The notes below the pieces were generated by a model, which saw only the letters and a list, made by a program, of their open reading frames with translations, made no database searches and was not told the origin of the DNA. 64,000 nucleotides of DNA. Source: Malachius bipustulatus. Its lineage: Eukaryota; Arthropoda; Insecta; Coleoptera; Melyridae. Below, one piece after another: positions 26,101-33,011 of the stretch. The translations under genes and the position numbers were made by a program. The stretch's first letter is position 1; each line of letters starts with the position of its first letter. The stretch is taken from contig OU342638.1 in the NCBI GenBank assembly GCA_910589415.1, forward strand, positions 34,755,579-34,819,578, read 5' to 3'.

Positions 26101-29100
26101 CTTCTCATACCCCCCTTCATGATTCCATAGAAAGTTTTAAACCCCTCGTTCTGGTAAGTTTCTTACAATTTGACAGGCTGTCACCTATCATTTGATAATA
26201 CAGCGCTCCAAATGTAGATATAATAAAGAATAAACCGCAACCATGACACAACGTTGACAAATAACAAGTTAAAAATATCCGACTGCGTACGACATATACA
26301 AACAAACACGATCGTGATAATTTTTTCTCGAATTATTAATAATCAGCGCGTATTATTTATTATTTATAACCCAGTCAACGTACTTGGAAAACAATACTAC
26401 TACTGTGAATTTTAATCCGCACGATTCTTAAAATAAAACCGAACTATGGTGTTAGCCTTCTAAGGCCCGTCTACATTATTAGTATTCGAACTGCTTACAC
26501 GAAAATGGTCACTTCAATTATTATTCTTTGACCTCTTCACACCTTTCGATTTCCGACCATCTAGAATCCTGCACATATTCTGAATCTAATTATGTTTTTT
26601 TTTATAAAGTTCTTTGCAATCTTGCATTCTCATCAGTAACACAACCTGTCACAGCAGTAAATAAGTACACATTTTGATTTGATGGCTTATGAATGAAGAC
26701 TTTGATTAGTGAAACTTGTAAACTGATGCGCGCTATTTTCTCAATGTAGACATGCAACAAACGAAAACCGAGTCTTATCTCTGATTCTACTGTTACTTAT
26801 TATTTATTTATAATAACAATACACACATACACAAACGAGGCTATTTTTAAACAAACCAGAACAGTAATTATTATTATTGTTGTAATAAAAATGAATCATT
26901 GTTGATTCAAATTACTGCTCCTTATCCAATTTATTAAACTTTTTCTGAAACAGACCAGTTAATTATCGTTACATAAACATGGACAATTCTAAAAATTGAA
27001 ATAAAACCATTCCTGGTTGCGAAATCATAATCCTGGTAGCTAGACGCCGGTACACAAACTCACGCCTTTATTATTTTATTTCTTTATCAAGTAACCGCTG
27101 ATAACCTCTTCTCTCTCTGTCTCGCCGACTAGCTCGCTCCGTCTCGCTTTTTACTATATAAAATACACCACCTCACTTGGCGAAACCGCCTTATAGATCA
27201 AACCTCCGACTCTCGATTTTTCTTCCTCGACCCACGCGGGAGCAAAACTCGGCGCTTATCCTCTGAATCAGCTCATCAAACCCTCGCTGTCAAGGCGCCT
27301 GAAACCTGAAACGTTCCACCAAAACCAGAGACATTAACCAGTACCAGTACCGCGTTACCGGTTACCAGTTACCAGAACAAGAACTTCTACTTCTTATCGT
27401 ATGAAAAAAACTCATAAAAATCACAATAATAATAATAATAACAACGCAAAAGGGAACGATACTTCAAACGTGCAACATCACACCAGGACCAGGAAGTAAC
27501 AATAACGTTATTTCAGCGCTTCAAATAACGAGCGAGTAAATTGGTCGGTTTCGTTGGAATACCCATCACGATCCGACCACGGTCGAGATATCATCGTCTT
27601 ACCATTTATGGCGATTCGAACGCGAAATGAAAAAGAACGACCTTCCGAGCTGCCGTTGGTTGCCTTTCCTGGCAAAATCGCTGGCGTTCCCGAGAAATTG
27701 TCGCTTATTGTTTATGGGAATCGGAATAATAACCCGTACAAGTCGCAGGTCGCAGCAGCGAACAAAAAAACAAATAAAAAAAATTATAATAAAATAAACA
27801 CGGGGGCGAACGAGAATAACCCTGAACTGCTCTTGTTTCGGATTTGTTCCCTTGTAATTTCGAGTGTCCGCTCTGTGGTATTGTTTATAATAAATTTTAA
27901 GGTTATTTTCACCAACCTTTTTATGGTGATATTCTGCGATTCTACGACGCTGCTGGGCCTTCTCGGTTTACCATTGACTTGTTTTCTTGTTTCTATGGTG
28001 TTGTTGTTGAGGCACGTCGTGGATTTCGATATGGATTTTATCTGGAAGAAAAACGTTTGTTCTAGTCGTTATCTAAACACACTTAACATGAACCATGATA
28101 TTTAATCACTCTGTAAAAATTAACTTTTTTTGTCGAATCTTGTGTTCTTTTTATGAAATTGACAACTGGCATAAAAACTGTCACTTTTGGACACATAGTG
28201 TGACATGTCAATTCAGACTAGCATTTCACGACGAAACCAAAAATTCAATAATAAACAGGGTGTTCCATTTAAAATAACAAAGTAATCTACAATTTCCGGT
28301 TACGTGGCAGTTCTTTTTCAACCACCCTGTATACAAATCAATCTTCCAGGATATAAAACTGTTCGTTTTCGTTTTTTTTTTTTTAAATTGGCAAAGTTGA
28401 TCAAATTGTTTCATTTGATCGTCTCTCTAAACGTCACTTTTTTGAAACAAAAACTAAAAAAAATCACTTTTAGTGGTAGACTGTGACACATCAAATCACA
28501 TTAGAATTTGACGAGGAATCCAAAAGTGCAATAATATACAGGGTGTTCCATTTAAAATAACGAAATTACCCGTCACGGCGTGACGTCACTTATGACAAAA
28601 AAAAATCATCTATATTAAATGGCACACCTACCTCATTCCTCCCTCTGCCTCCACCGTCTCTACTATCCTTGCTGTTCCTCCTCCCGAAGAACCATCTCTT
28701 CCCCTCCTCCTTCTCCACCCCACCCTCTCTTCCGCCTCCTACGCCTCCCCTCTTTTCTCCATTTAACAGCCCGTTACTCTTGACGTTCGGTATCCGGGAC
28801 GGGACCCTGGAAGAGGCGGCCGATTGACCCGGCGGGGGGACGGCGCGAGTTTTGGGGACGGACGCGGACGGCGGTTTCTTGAGCGGCTGGAGATTGGCGG
28901 ACGGTTTGGAGGCCGACTTGGCGGCCGATGAGGTAGTCGGTTTGACGTGGGGCGGCGGTGTTGGTCTGAAATTGGAAAATATTGAAGATAGAGGAGAGAG
29001 CGGATTGGATTGGAATTAACTTACGAAACGAACTATGACAATAAACAATACGATATCGGATTTTATGAATGGAAATAAGGGTCATAGGTCGTTCAAGCGA

Positions 29101-32100
29101 TAACGTGAACTTTAACGCCGAGCCAGAGAGTCTTGTATTTATAACATTACAAACATTATAACAGATTAGTCCCATGTATGTGATAACAATACACATTATT
29201 AGGGGTCACGACATTGTCTGGCTAAGACTGAATTATTATAATTTGATACTGTCAATGATGTGATTCATTGCATGGTATAAAATGTAGAGAATTTCATTAC
29301 TCTCATTCAACTAGCAGTAAATCGTCTCACGAAAGTGGTTGGAGTCTGCTAGACGAGCTAAAGAGTCTCGTAAATTATTATTATTCCAGTGAATTATGGC
29401 CGTTATTGCACGCATTTCAAATAATAATTGAACCTTTCTGCAAGTACCCGCTAGACATTTTATTGAAAAAAATAATTAAACAATCAAATTTAATAATAAA
29501 AATTTGACTAGTTCCTTATATTGGGTAAAATAAAAATAAACTAGACAGTAGTCATATTATAAAGCGTCATTAATAAGTTCAATTATCACGTCCAAAGTAT
29601 AAATAATCTCCCAATAACGGTGAAAAAAAATAAAAAAAGTAACGAGGGGGCACCCGGGTTTGAACCGGGGACCTCTCGATCTGCAGTCGAATGCTCTACC
29701 ACTGAGCTATACCCCCGTTGATTAGTCGAATGGCTCGACAGCTACACACTGCGCTCATTCAAACCCACGTAAAATTGTAACGTTTCCTCGTTTACTATTA
29801 CACAATCTAATATCTAGCGTTTCATAATAAATAGGAGCCGTGGTAGTAATATAAACATTTAACAATAATTTAATTAATAACATTGAAAACGTGAATACAC
29901 ATTCATATACAACACGTTATTTTCATTCATGTATGATGTGTTGCCTATCACATCTCGACTTACTGCAAAGTAAAAGACGCGTTCAGTTTACTGTAATCGT
30001 GACGTCATGTGGTGAGTTCTTCACTTATATATTATTGCAATGCAAGTTTTGCTATAATAATAATACAAGATGTTTCATAAATAATTATTGAATGTTATTA
30101 TTTAAAGAGGTTAATCTGTGATTGATTTTAAAACAAAAATTCTGTGTAAACGTAGATCCATTTTTAATTGAATTTATTAATTTGGTGGGTGTAAATTAGG
30201 TGCAAACACATCTTTTGTAAGTAAAAAAAAACATTTTTTGTTTTAAGTTAATCAAAGTCACCTTTATTAAAGAAAAAAAGATAATTTATTTCAACCTGTT
30301 GCCAAAAAATCAAGCACACCGTCTTAAATATTCAAATACCATTATGAAACACCCTGTATAATATTATCATTTCTAATTTACCATTATAATATGTATAGAA
30401 GTAAACAATTAATAAATTAATAAAACAATACGAAAATTACTTCTTCAGCCTTTTATTAGAAGGTCATTTTGTAGATCTATACATATAGGTATGTTTGTGA
30501 AATTAATTTTTACATCTTCTTTTAGCTTTTGATTTGTTCTTGCAGCCCTTTAGTCAGTTCATCATTTTATTAATCTTTTCCAAACCCGATCTCCTAATTT
30601 GTTCTAATCAAATCATAATACGCTAATTCAAATAACCCGCTAAAAATTAATTTGTCATCGAGGACGATACTCCTGATTTCTTGTTGGCGTTTGGCTCAAA
30701 TTGCTAGTAACAGTGACGTCATGTGGAGAGTTCCCAAATTAAATTATTGCTAGTTATTATTACTGATATTCTTCATGAATTTGACCTTTCATCCACAACT
30801 ACTGTTTTTTCAATCTTATAATGCGAGGAGTTTAAGAAAAAATACATTAAATAATAAATCAAATGCCGTGAGGTCCCACTCTTTTGAATCAGTCTCTCTG
30901 ACTTTTGCGACTCTATACCCTGTTCACTGGTACTAGTGACGTCATGTGGTGAGTTATCGAATTATATTATTGCTACAATTATTACTGATATCCTTCCTGA
31001 TTTTTACTCAAGACTTTCCGTACAGAACTTAAATTTTAAATTTATTTATCGTTTTCGTGGTAATTATGACGTCACGTGGTGAGTTCTCGAATTATTTACT
31101 GCGGCCACTTTCGCTAAAATTATTGACTCTATCATACCTAATTTGAAATTTATCTAATGATTGATGCTTTTTGCAATCGATTTTTTGTGTCGAACCTATT
31201 TTTTTGTTTTTTTTTTTAATCCCATTTTAATGCAAAAAGTTACATTAAATAATAAAACAAACAACACGGGTCCACTCTTATCTGTATCAGACCAGTTTCT
31301 CGGAGTTTTGCTATTTTTGCTAAACTTTACACCCTATTTGCTGGTAACAGTGACGTCATGTGGTGAGTTTACAAAATTATTGATATCTTCGCAATGGGAC
31401 AAAGTATTTTTTTTTTCAATTTTATAATAGAAAAAACGAATATTATGTTACATATTTGTAAAAATGATAAATACCCGAACATTTTGTTAATAATTACTTT
31501 TACATTACAGCTCGAGCTCAGTTATACCTACTACAACTCGATTTTCAGTCATTTCACGCCTGCGCGGTTCAAAATTTAGCCCATTCTACTAGATGCAACC
31601 TTCTATATCTACGTCAACAGATCAATAAGTCCTCTACAATGATTAATAATTATCAAACAATAGATTGATAAAATATCAAGAATTTCTAGGAAACGCTTTC
31701 CTAGAAGTTTAGCAATAACAAAACGATCACTTTTTTTAGTTGCACGCACTTACCCCTTTCTGGTTACTTTTTATCGAATATTTTTCCCAACATTTTGTCT
31801 CTTTATTAACATTACTCCGATGAGATTATAAAGGGAAACAGTGACGATTTTTTCCATCACCACACTCGTTGACGATGAGCGGTGTCAATGAACGCGGCGC
31901 CCGATGTTGGTTGAATGCGGAAATACGGAAACAGGAAATACTCCAAGAGTTCCGGTCACGCAAACCGTCATTTCACGTGACCGATCCTTTGTCGGGTCGA
32001 ATCGTAACGATGTGAGCGTGCCAACAGAGTCGGAGCGAAAAAAATGAGGCACTTTTGACCAATTAACGTCGGACGTTATAAAAAGGTCGAGATATTTTCA

Positions 32101-32522
32101 TTTTCATTCGGGAAATAATCAAAAAGTTTTTAGCTGTTGATCAAGTAGTCTTGGTGTCAATTTGGGGTTGCCGTTTAGAAAGTGACGATCAATGACAACT
32201 GCCCTTCTTTGACAAAAACGGCCCTTTTGTGAAAGGGACTAAATCAAGACAGACGCAATATTTTTTCAGATTGTGGTCAAAAATTAGGGAAAAAATCACA
32301 TAAACGCCACTTACTTATATACAGAGTTGGTCACAGCTTTATTGGCTTCATCTTTGGTAGTTTTATTTTCTCTCCCTGTTGTTTTCTTGTTGTTTTCTTT
32401 CTGCAAAACAATGAAAACACATTTAAAGTACACGATAAGAAAACCAAACACACTCAATAGCTAAAACTTAAAACTAAAAACTAAACGGATACCTTCGATA
32501 AGAATCCATCGAAGAGACCCAT
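2011..32522 (-). CDS. SPECC1L: Cytospin-A / SPECC1L orthologue, 5' portion (11 coding exons)
   Basis: Cytospins are coiled-coil proteins with a C-terminal calponin-homology domain that link actin and microtubules and act in adhesion, spindle organisation and facial morphogenesis. The visible reading frame is join(32522..32493, 32400..32315, 28965..28632, 4546..4321, 4232..4072, 4013..3840, 3508..3369, 3293..2765, 2702..2514, 2454..2329, 2154..2011), 2139 nt or 713 codons, with every junction GT-AG and in phase. The family assignment rests on a block at residues 358-400: SSGNVSEISVACL, then STHEELQATLQEL and later EEKTLMFDSLCRQ. This matches the vertebrate SSGNASEVSVACL / STSEELQATLQEL region in the same order. 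Residues 1-225 are a basic, Ser/Pro/Lys-rich, probably disordered tail; 226-713 are mainly heptad-type coiled coil. The CH domain must lie beyond the left edge. The exon at 4546 has an internal ATG (4528), so a shorter isoform from an internal promoter is possible. Confidence 0.88.
2329..2454 (-). CDS. SPECC1L: Cytospin exon 10 (residues 624-665)
   Basis: The acceptor TTGCACAG precedes 2454 and the donor GTAATT follows 2329. It is 126 bp, phase 0 at both ends, and encodes coiled coil beginning VIRNNAKTTQSDLEYK and ending in a Gln-rich QLQQFQDAVDELQ. Confidence 0.85.
2514..2702 (-). CDS. SPECC1L: Cytospin exon 9 (residues 561-623)
   Basis: The acceptor GATTTTAG precedes 2702 and the donor GTAACT follows 2514. 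It is 189 bp, phase 0. It encodes coiled coil with the runs DKSEMDELLDNTRKEK and LEAEVADLREQL, which continue the rod from the previous exon. Confidence 0.87.
2765..3293 (-). CDS. SPECC1L: Cytospin exon 8, large GC-rich coiled-coil exon (residues 384-560)
   Basis: The acceptor CTTCCAG precedes 3293 and the donor GTAGGA follows 2765. It is 529 bp; it enters in phase 2 and leaves in phase 0. It opens with the cytospin-conserved STHEELQATLQEL and EEKTLMFDSLCRQ stretches, then becomes a long Glu/Arg-rich coiled coil. Its base composition is far richer in G and C, especially at third positions, than the exons on either side. The 75-bp intron before it carries a run of about 15 C on the coding strand. 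Confidence 0.88.
3369..3508 (-). CDS. SPECC1L: Cytospin exon 7 with family signature (residues 338-384)
   Basis: The acceptor TTCCAG precedes 3508 and the donor GTAAGT follows 3369. It is 140 bp; phase 0 in, phase 2 out. It encodes VMDEHNGGD, then TPEWDKQSSGN and VSEISVACLQDKINQM. This Ser/Thr-rich lead into a coiled coil is the clearest cytospin signature in the window and is split by the intron just before the THEELQATLQEL continuation. Confidence 0.9.
3509..3839. other. Cytospin intron with TGTCA-rich patch
   Basis: This 331-bp intron carries a run of TGTCA/TGACA words at about 3530-3690, for example ATGTCACTTGTCAAAC and TGTCACATGTCACATG. They resemble the larger array at 24.4-26.2 kb. 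No exon is seen in it. Confidence 0.6.
3840..4013 (-). CDS. SPECC1L: Cytospin exon 6 (residues 280-337)
   Basis: The acceptor GATGTAG precedes 4013 and the donor GTAAGT follows 3840. It is 174 bp, phase 0 at both ends. It begins MFQDQSNNQLEQLTEEN, a leucine-spaced coiled coil comparable to the vertebrate cytospin LQEQNTAIREEL region, then turns into a His/Ser/Ala-rich linker. Confidence 0.85.
4072..4232 (-). CDS. SPECC1L: Cytospin exon 5 (residues 226-279)
   Basis: The acceptor AAAATAG precedes 4232 and the donor GTGAGT follows 4072. It is 161 bp and completes the split codon left by the previous exon (G + AA = Glu). It encodes ETDEPSSFQSDRQELEILQR and onward, the start of the rod. Confidence 0.85.
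4321..4546 (-). CDS. SPECC1L: Cytospin exon 4 with possible internal start (residues 151-225)
   Basis: The acceptor TTGTATACAG precedes 4546 and the donor GTGAGG follows 4321. It is 226 bp; phase 0 in, phase 1 out. The frame reads SVPSGIMKMKRSIKAIFRR, then a Ser/Asn/Asp-rich basic stretch ending KSKDKKG. Methionines at 4528 and 4522 could start a shorter isoform if this exon is spliced to an untranslated first exon, such as the candidate at 18.58 kb. The phase match with the exon ending at 28632 supports the long isoform. Confidence 0.82.
4854..5326 (-). repeat. Two isolated copies of the GVPQGS-core repeat
   Basis: Copies at about 4854-4872 and 5306-5326 contain AGAACCTTGAGGTACTCC. Read on the minus strand, the second gives PGVPQGSTFRPSLFF in one open frame, very close to the LINE reverse-transcriptase motif-B consensus. 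Flanking sequence is diverged AT-rich DNA with no longer open frame. Confidence 0.7.
5330..7285. other. Intronic AT-rich DNA with microsatellites
   Basis: No gene is seen. There is an ATA/AAT trinucleotide run near 5613-5632, a GAC/GAT run near 6146-6173, and GGTAGGTACCTAC-type short palindromic words at about 6610-6690. A mildly GC-richer patch at 6230-6430 has no open frame worth reporting. Confidence 0.5.
7286..9480 (-). repeat. Main GVPQGS-core array, about 145-bp units in trimeric higher order
   Basis: About 16 units follow at roughly 145-bp spacing (cores near 7303, 7446, 7591, 7740, 7886, 8036, 8182, 8330, 8492, 8626, 8780, 8930, 9020, 9189, 9310 and 9447). Three subtypes recur in order, so the higher-order period is about 440 bp. 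Type A has GTAGAACCTTGAGGTACGCT, type B has ATAGAATCTTGAGGCACTCC, and type C has a TTGGGGTACTCCGATT core. Minus-strand translations of A-type cores read SVPQGSTSRPSLFSNF and VPQGSTARPSLFSDF; the 9447 copy reads GVPRGSTFRPLLFS. Stops elsewhere show these are not intact coding units. Degenerate spacing at the end marks decay of the array. Confidence 0.85.
9557..10597. mobile_element. TIR element with internal minisatellite (about 1.04 kb)
   Basis: The ends are inverted repeats of about 40 bp: left ACCCAAGTCAAGTTAGCCAC, right GTGGCTAACTTGACTTGGGT, with the homology running on into GTGGCTGGCCGAA. Between them about ten degenerate units of 85-95 bp repeat a GTCCGTGGCCGAAAGCGTGG type core, followed by CTGGCCATTATTATG and TTTCAGC runs. 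The core of the internal unit resembles the TIR itself. The flanks GAGACGTT and GAGCGTT could be a degenerated target duplication. There is no coding capacity, so it is a non-autonomous DNA element or a MITE whose tip expanded into a tandem array. Confidence 0.75.
10598..12480. other. Intronic sequence, includes one plus-strand GVPQGS-core copy
   Basis: No gene is supported. A moderately GC-rich patch lies at 10840-11460. At 11756-11785 the plus strand reads GGAGTGCCTCAAGGCTCAAT, that is GVPQGSIYST, an inverted copy of the family found on the other strand elsewhere in this intron. AT-rich DNA fills the rest. Confidence 0.55.
12480..14290 (-). repeat. Diverged GVPQGS-core array
   Basis: Cores recur near 12484, 12655, 12790, 12846, 12950, 13240, 13415, 13645, 13770, 13898, 14050 and 14262, spaced about 50-290 bp apart and commonly 100-190 bp. 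They drift from CCTTGAGGCACTCC to CCTGTGGTACTCC and CCTGGGGTACTC. The 12950 copy still reads VPQGCSFRSSLFF on the minus strand. This is the same family as the 7.3-9.5 kb array but older or less homogenised. Confidence 0.75.
14400..16090. repeat. TGGAAATAA-type degenerate simple array (about 1.7 kb)
   Basis: The stretch is dominated by the words GTGGAAATAATGGAAAT, ATAGTGGAAATAA and AATGTGGAAATA, with imperfect 6-9 bp periodicity. Longer duplicated blocks occur too: GGAAGTATGTGTAAATGATT at about 14,880 recurs near 14,590 and 15,260. The long minus-strand open frame at 14812-15504 (Tyr/Phe/His/Ser/Thr-rich) is a by-product of the stop-poor repeat, not a gene. Confidence 0.85.
16310..17230 (-). 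repeat. 304-bp tandem duplication carrying GVPQGS-like cores, plus two further copies
   Basis: The block at about 16311-16590 is repeated at 16613-16885: GTAGACGCGCTAAAAAAA, then TAAGGGTTGGAAAA, the CCCCAAGGTACTTC or CCCTGGGGTACTCC core, ACTTGCGC and CTTGAAGGATTA. Further single cores lie near 16970 (CCTTGAGGTACTCC) and 17207. Another degenerate core is at 16143. Confidence 0.75.
17240..18560. other. AT-rich intron, then a CpG-rich patch
   Basis: 17240-18290 has runs of TAATTAATTAAT and GGTACTGGTACTGG words but no gene. From about 18290 to 18560 the base composition rises sharply, with many CpG dinucleotides (TCCGGCCGGCGCCAG), consistent with promoter-type DNA for the candidate exon just to the right. 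Confidence 0.45.
18578..18665 (-). promoter_or_regulatory. Candidate alternative first exon / internal promoter of cytospin
   Basis: On the minus strand a GC-rich, ATG-free stretch ends in a strong donor, GTCAAG|GTGAGC, at 18578/18577. It could serve as an untranslated first exon spliced to the acceptor at 4547, with translation from ATG 4528. The surrounding CpG-rich island (about 18290-18670) in AT-rich DNA supports a promoter. The transcription start is not determinable, so the right boundary is approximate. Confidence 0.35.
18798..18820 (+). repeat. Plus-strand GVPQG-core copy
   Basis: TTTGGAGTGCCTCAAGGTCT reads FGVPQG on the plus strand, one of three copies in opposite orientation to the rest (the others are at 11756 and 22489). 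Confidence 0.55.
18853..18999. mobile_element. 147-bp MITE with about 42-bp inverted repeats
   Basis: The left arm GCCCGTATTCAGAAACGATA is mirrored by the right arm TATCGTTTGTGAATACGGGC. Pairing continues through AATTTCCTAAATAATTACGTAAT. The centre is about 60 bp. It is non-coding, and the family cannot be assigned from the ends alone. Confidence 0.85.
19150..20815 (-). repeat. About 405-bp tandem array with paired GVPQGS cores
   Basis: Four copies begin near 19150, 19545, 19952 and 20415. Complete units carry two cores about 148 bp apart, a CTTGAGGTACTCCACCAAG type and a CTTGAGGTACTCCAAGCGG type. They also share TTTCGAGGAAAATAAAACAA and TACGGTCGGTTAAAAAAA. Minus-strand readings include LGVPQGSIFRPIL (19316) and GVPQGSVFQPIF (20545). 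The second and third copies are nearly identical, so this is the most recently homogenised part of the family. Trailing diverged cores lie at 20794, 21087 and 22370. Confidence 0.85.
21345..22200. repeat. Two related copies of a roughly 590-bp repeat
   Basis: Segments at about 21349-21600 and 21928-22165 share CCATTTCAG, AATCTA-GGGACTAAAA, GTTGCATTTGAGC, TCGGTCGAG-like words and CCAGTGGCGTGGGT in the same order. This looks like a dispersed insect repeat present as a partial tandem pair. No coding sequence is seen. Confidence 0.6.
22370..24370. other. Intron sequence with a possible minus-strand promoter at 23.3 kb
   Basis: A plus-strand core copy at 22489 reads IGVPQDSIQRPLQF; a minus-strand copy is at 22370. 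At 23040-23330 composition is higher and the minus strand has TGTATATAATTGG near 23310, followed by an 81-codon open frame (23307-23062) with no recognisable domain. I treat that as chance. Nothing else is recognisable. Confidence 0.4.
24370..26190. repeat. TGTCA/TGACA-rich degenerate repeat array
   Basis: About ten clusters recur every 100-300 bp: TGTCACCTGTCACCTCTGTC near 24385, GTCACTTGTCAC near 24573, 24770, 24855 and 25210, TTGACAGCTGACA near 25072 and 25847, and TTTGACAGCTGTCACC near 25996. Many are followed by ACGTCAAAATATTTTCTCG or a close variant, so this is a repeated unit rather than random words. Related patches are in the intron at 3.53-3.69 kb and at 50.86-51.16 kb. Confidence 0.7.
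26200..28140. other. Intron sequence, no supported gene
   Basis: A TATA-like TATATAAAATACACC lies at 27156 on the plus strand within a CpG-richer patch. A 183-codon open frame runs 27554-28105; its product shows hydrophobic runs but no domain, splice context or family I know. I list the region as unassigned. Confidence 0.4.
28150..28580. repeat. Direct pair of ACAGGGTGTTCCATTTAAAA repeats
   Basis: Two related units of about 125 bp end in ACAGGGTGTTCCATTTAAAA at 28257 and 28541. Each is preceded by a TGTGACA...CAAAAGTGCAATAATA-type stretch. ACAGGGTG is also the tip of the foldback elements at 40-44 kb. Confidence 0.6.
28632..28965 (-). CDS. SPECC1L: Cytospin exon 3, basic Pro/Ser/Lys-rich (residues 39-150)
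   Basis: The acceptor AATTTCAG precedes 28965 and the donor GTAGGT follows 28632. It is 334 bp; it enters by completing a codon (AA + A = Lys) and leaves in phase 0. The product runs PTPPPHVKPTTSSAAKSASK, then NLQPLKKPPSASVPKTR and a Gly/Arg/Lys-rich end. This resembles the disordered basic N-terminus of cytospins in composition but not in alignable sequence. Another frame is also fairly open but closes before the donor, and only this frame matches both neighbouring exon phases. The exon is strikingly GC-rich. Confidence 0.75.
29631..29638 (-). terminator. Pol III T-run terminator of tRNA-Cys
   Basis: On the minus strand a run of T residues starts a few bases after the tRNA 3' end, the usual stop for RNA polymerase III. 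Confidence 0.75.
29645..29716 (-). tRNA. tRNA-Cys (GCA)
   Basis: The 72-nt gene folds into a standard cloverleaf. The acceptor stem GGGGGTA pairs with TGCCCCC (T-G at position 6). The D arm holds TAGCTCAGTGGTAGAGC (A box), the anticodon loop is CTGCAGA with anticodon GCA, and the T arm is CCCGGGTTTGAA reversed (B box GGTTCAAACCC). The discriminator is T. It lies inside the second large cytospin intron in the same orientation as the host gene. There is no intron and no encoded CCA. Confidence 0.97.
29995..31375 (+). repeat. Five spaced copies of a CRE-centred repeat
   Basis: TGACGTCATGTGGTGAGTT or a one- to two-base variant occurs at about 30000, 30713, 30935, 31067 and 31350. Flanks are shared as well: GCTGGTAACAG-like upstream, and AAATTATTGCTA or ATTATTACTGATAT downstream in several copies. 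The core is the palindromic cAMP-response element TGACGTCA (TGACGTCACGTGG in the fourth). All lie in the cytospin intron next to the tRNA gene. Confidence 0.75.
32315..32400 (-). CDS. SPECC1L: Cytospin exon 2 (residues 11-38 plus split codon)
   Basis: The acceptor TTTTGCAG precedes 32400 and the donor GTAAGT follows 32315. It is 86 bp, phase 0 in and phase 2 out. It encodes KENNKKTTGRENKTTKDEAN and ends TNSVY, then two bases of a Lys codon completed by the exon at 28965. It is Lys/Thr/Asn-rich and probably disordered. Confidence 0.72.
32493..32522 (-). CDS. SPECC1L: Cytospin exon 1 coding part (residues 1-10)
   Basis: ATG at 32522 opens MGLFDGFLSK and the donor GTATCC follows 32493. The context CAATAAAAATGG is a good arthropod start context. 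A very short upstream reading frame (ATG GCA CTA TTC TAG) lies in the presumed 5' leader near 32637. Confidence 0.7.
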
Positions 32523-32693
32523 TTTTATTGTGGCACAAACTAGAGCGGATCAAAGACCAAACAACGCACACAAACCCGATAAATCCACTAAAATTTACTT
32601 TTAAAAAAACTGTAACACCAGCACTAGAATAGTGCCATCGAACGGTTTCCTTAGGAACGTTTCTTGAATTTTAATCCAATAATTTACAGCGAA

Positions 32694-32740
32694 AACTGAC
32701 ACGATTCGCTCAGAATAAATCAGATTACCATTATATAAAA
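32694..32740 (-). promoter_or_regulatory. Candidate core promoter of cytospin
   Basis: On the minus strand TTTTATATAA at 32740-32731 is followed about 40 bases later by GTGTCAGTTTTC, whose TCAGTT matches the arthropod initiator. The spacing is longer than the usual 30, so one of the two may not be used. Confidence 0.35.
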
Positions 32741-33011
32741 TTACCTACATACAGCGACGCGTCATTGTAAATATTTACACATTCACCTGCACGGGTGTGT
32801 GTGTGTGTTTAAGTATTGTGAAATAAAATTTATTAGTTCAAAACATAATAAAAAACGTTCGCATTTTTATTAGATTAGTAACATCGCAAACAGGATAATT
32901 GTCGCGATTATGAGAGATAAGTGTTCATATTTTGATCAAAGTTGCCGTTATGCAACCAGTAATACTTCAAAGATCACCGATCTGTTTCAATTCAAAACTA
33001 AATAGCGGACT

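Larger units (their letters stand above)
4547..28631. other. 24-kb cytospin intron, repeat-filled
   Basis: This interval lies between the exon-3 donor (GTAGGT at 28631) and the exon-4 acceptor (AG at 4548-4547). It contains no exon I can support, but it is unusually dense in tandem and inverted repeats, which are listed separately. The dominant family carries the LINE motif-B-like core. Confidence 0.75.

Noticed and set aside
27554..28105. 183-codon plus-strand open frame in the giant intron
   Set aside because: It has no recognisable domain, starts in unremarkable context and is intronic on the opposite strand; not supported as a gene.
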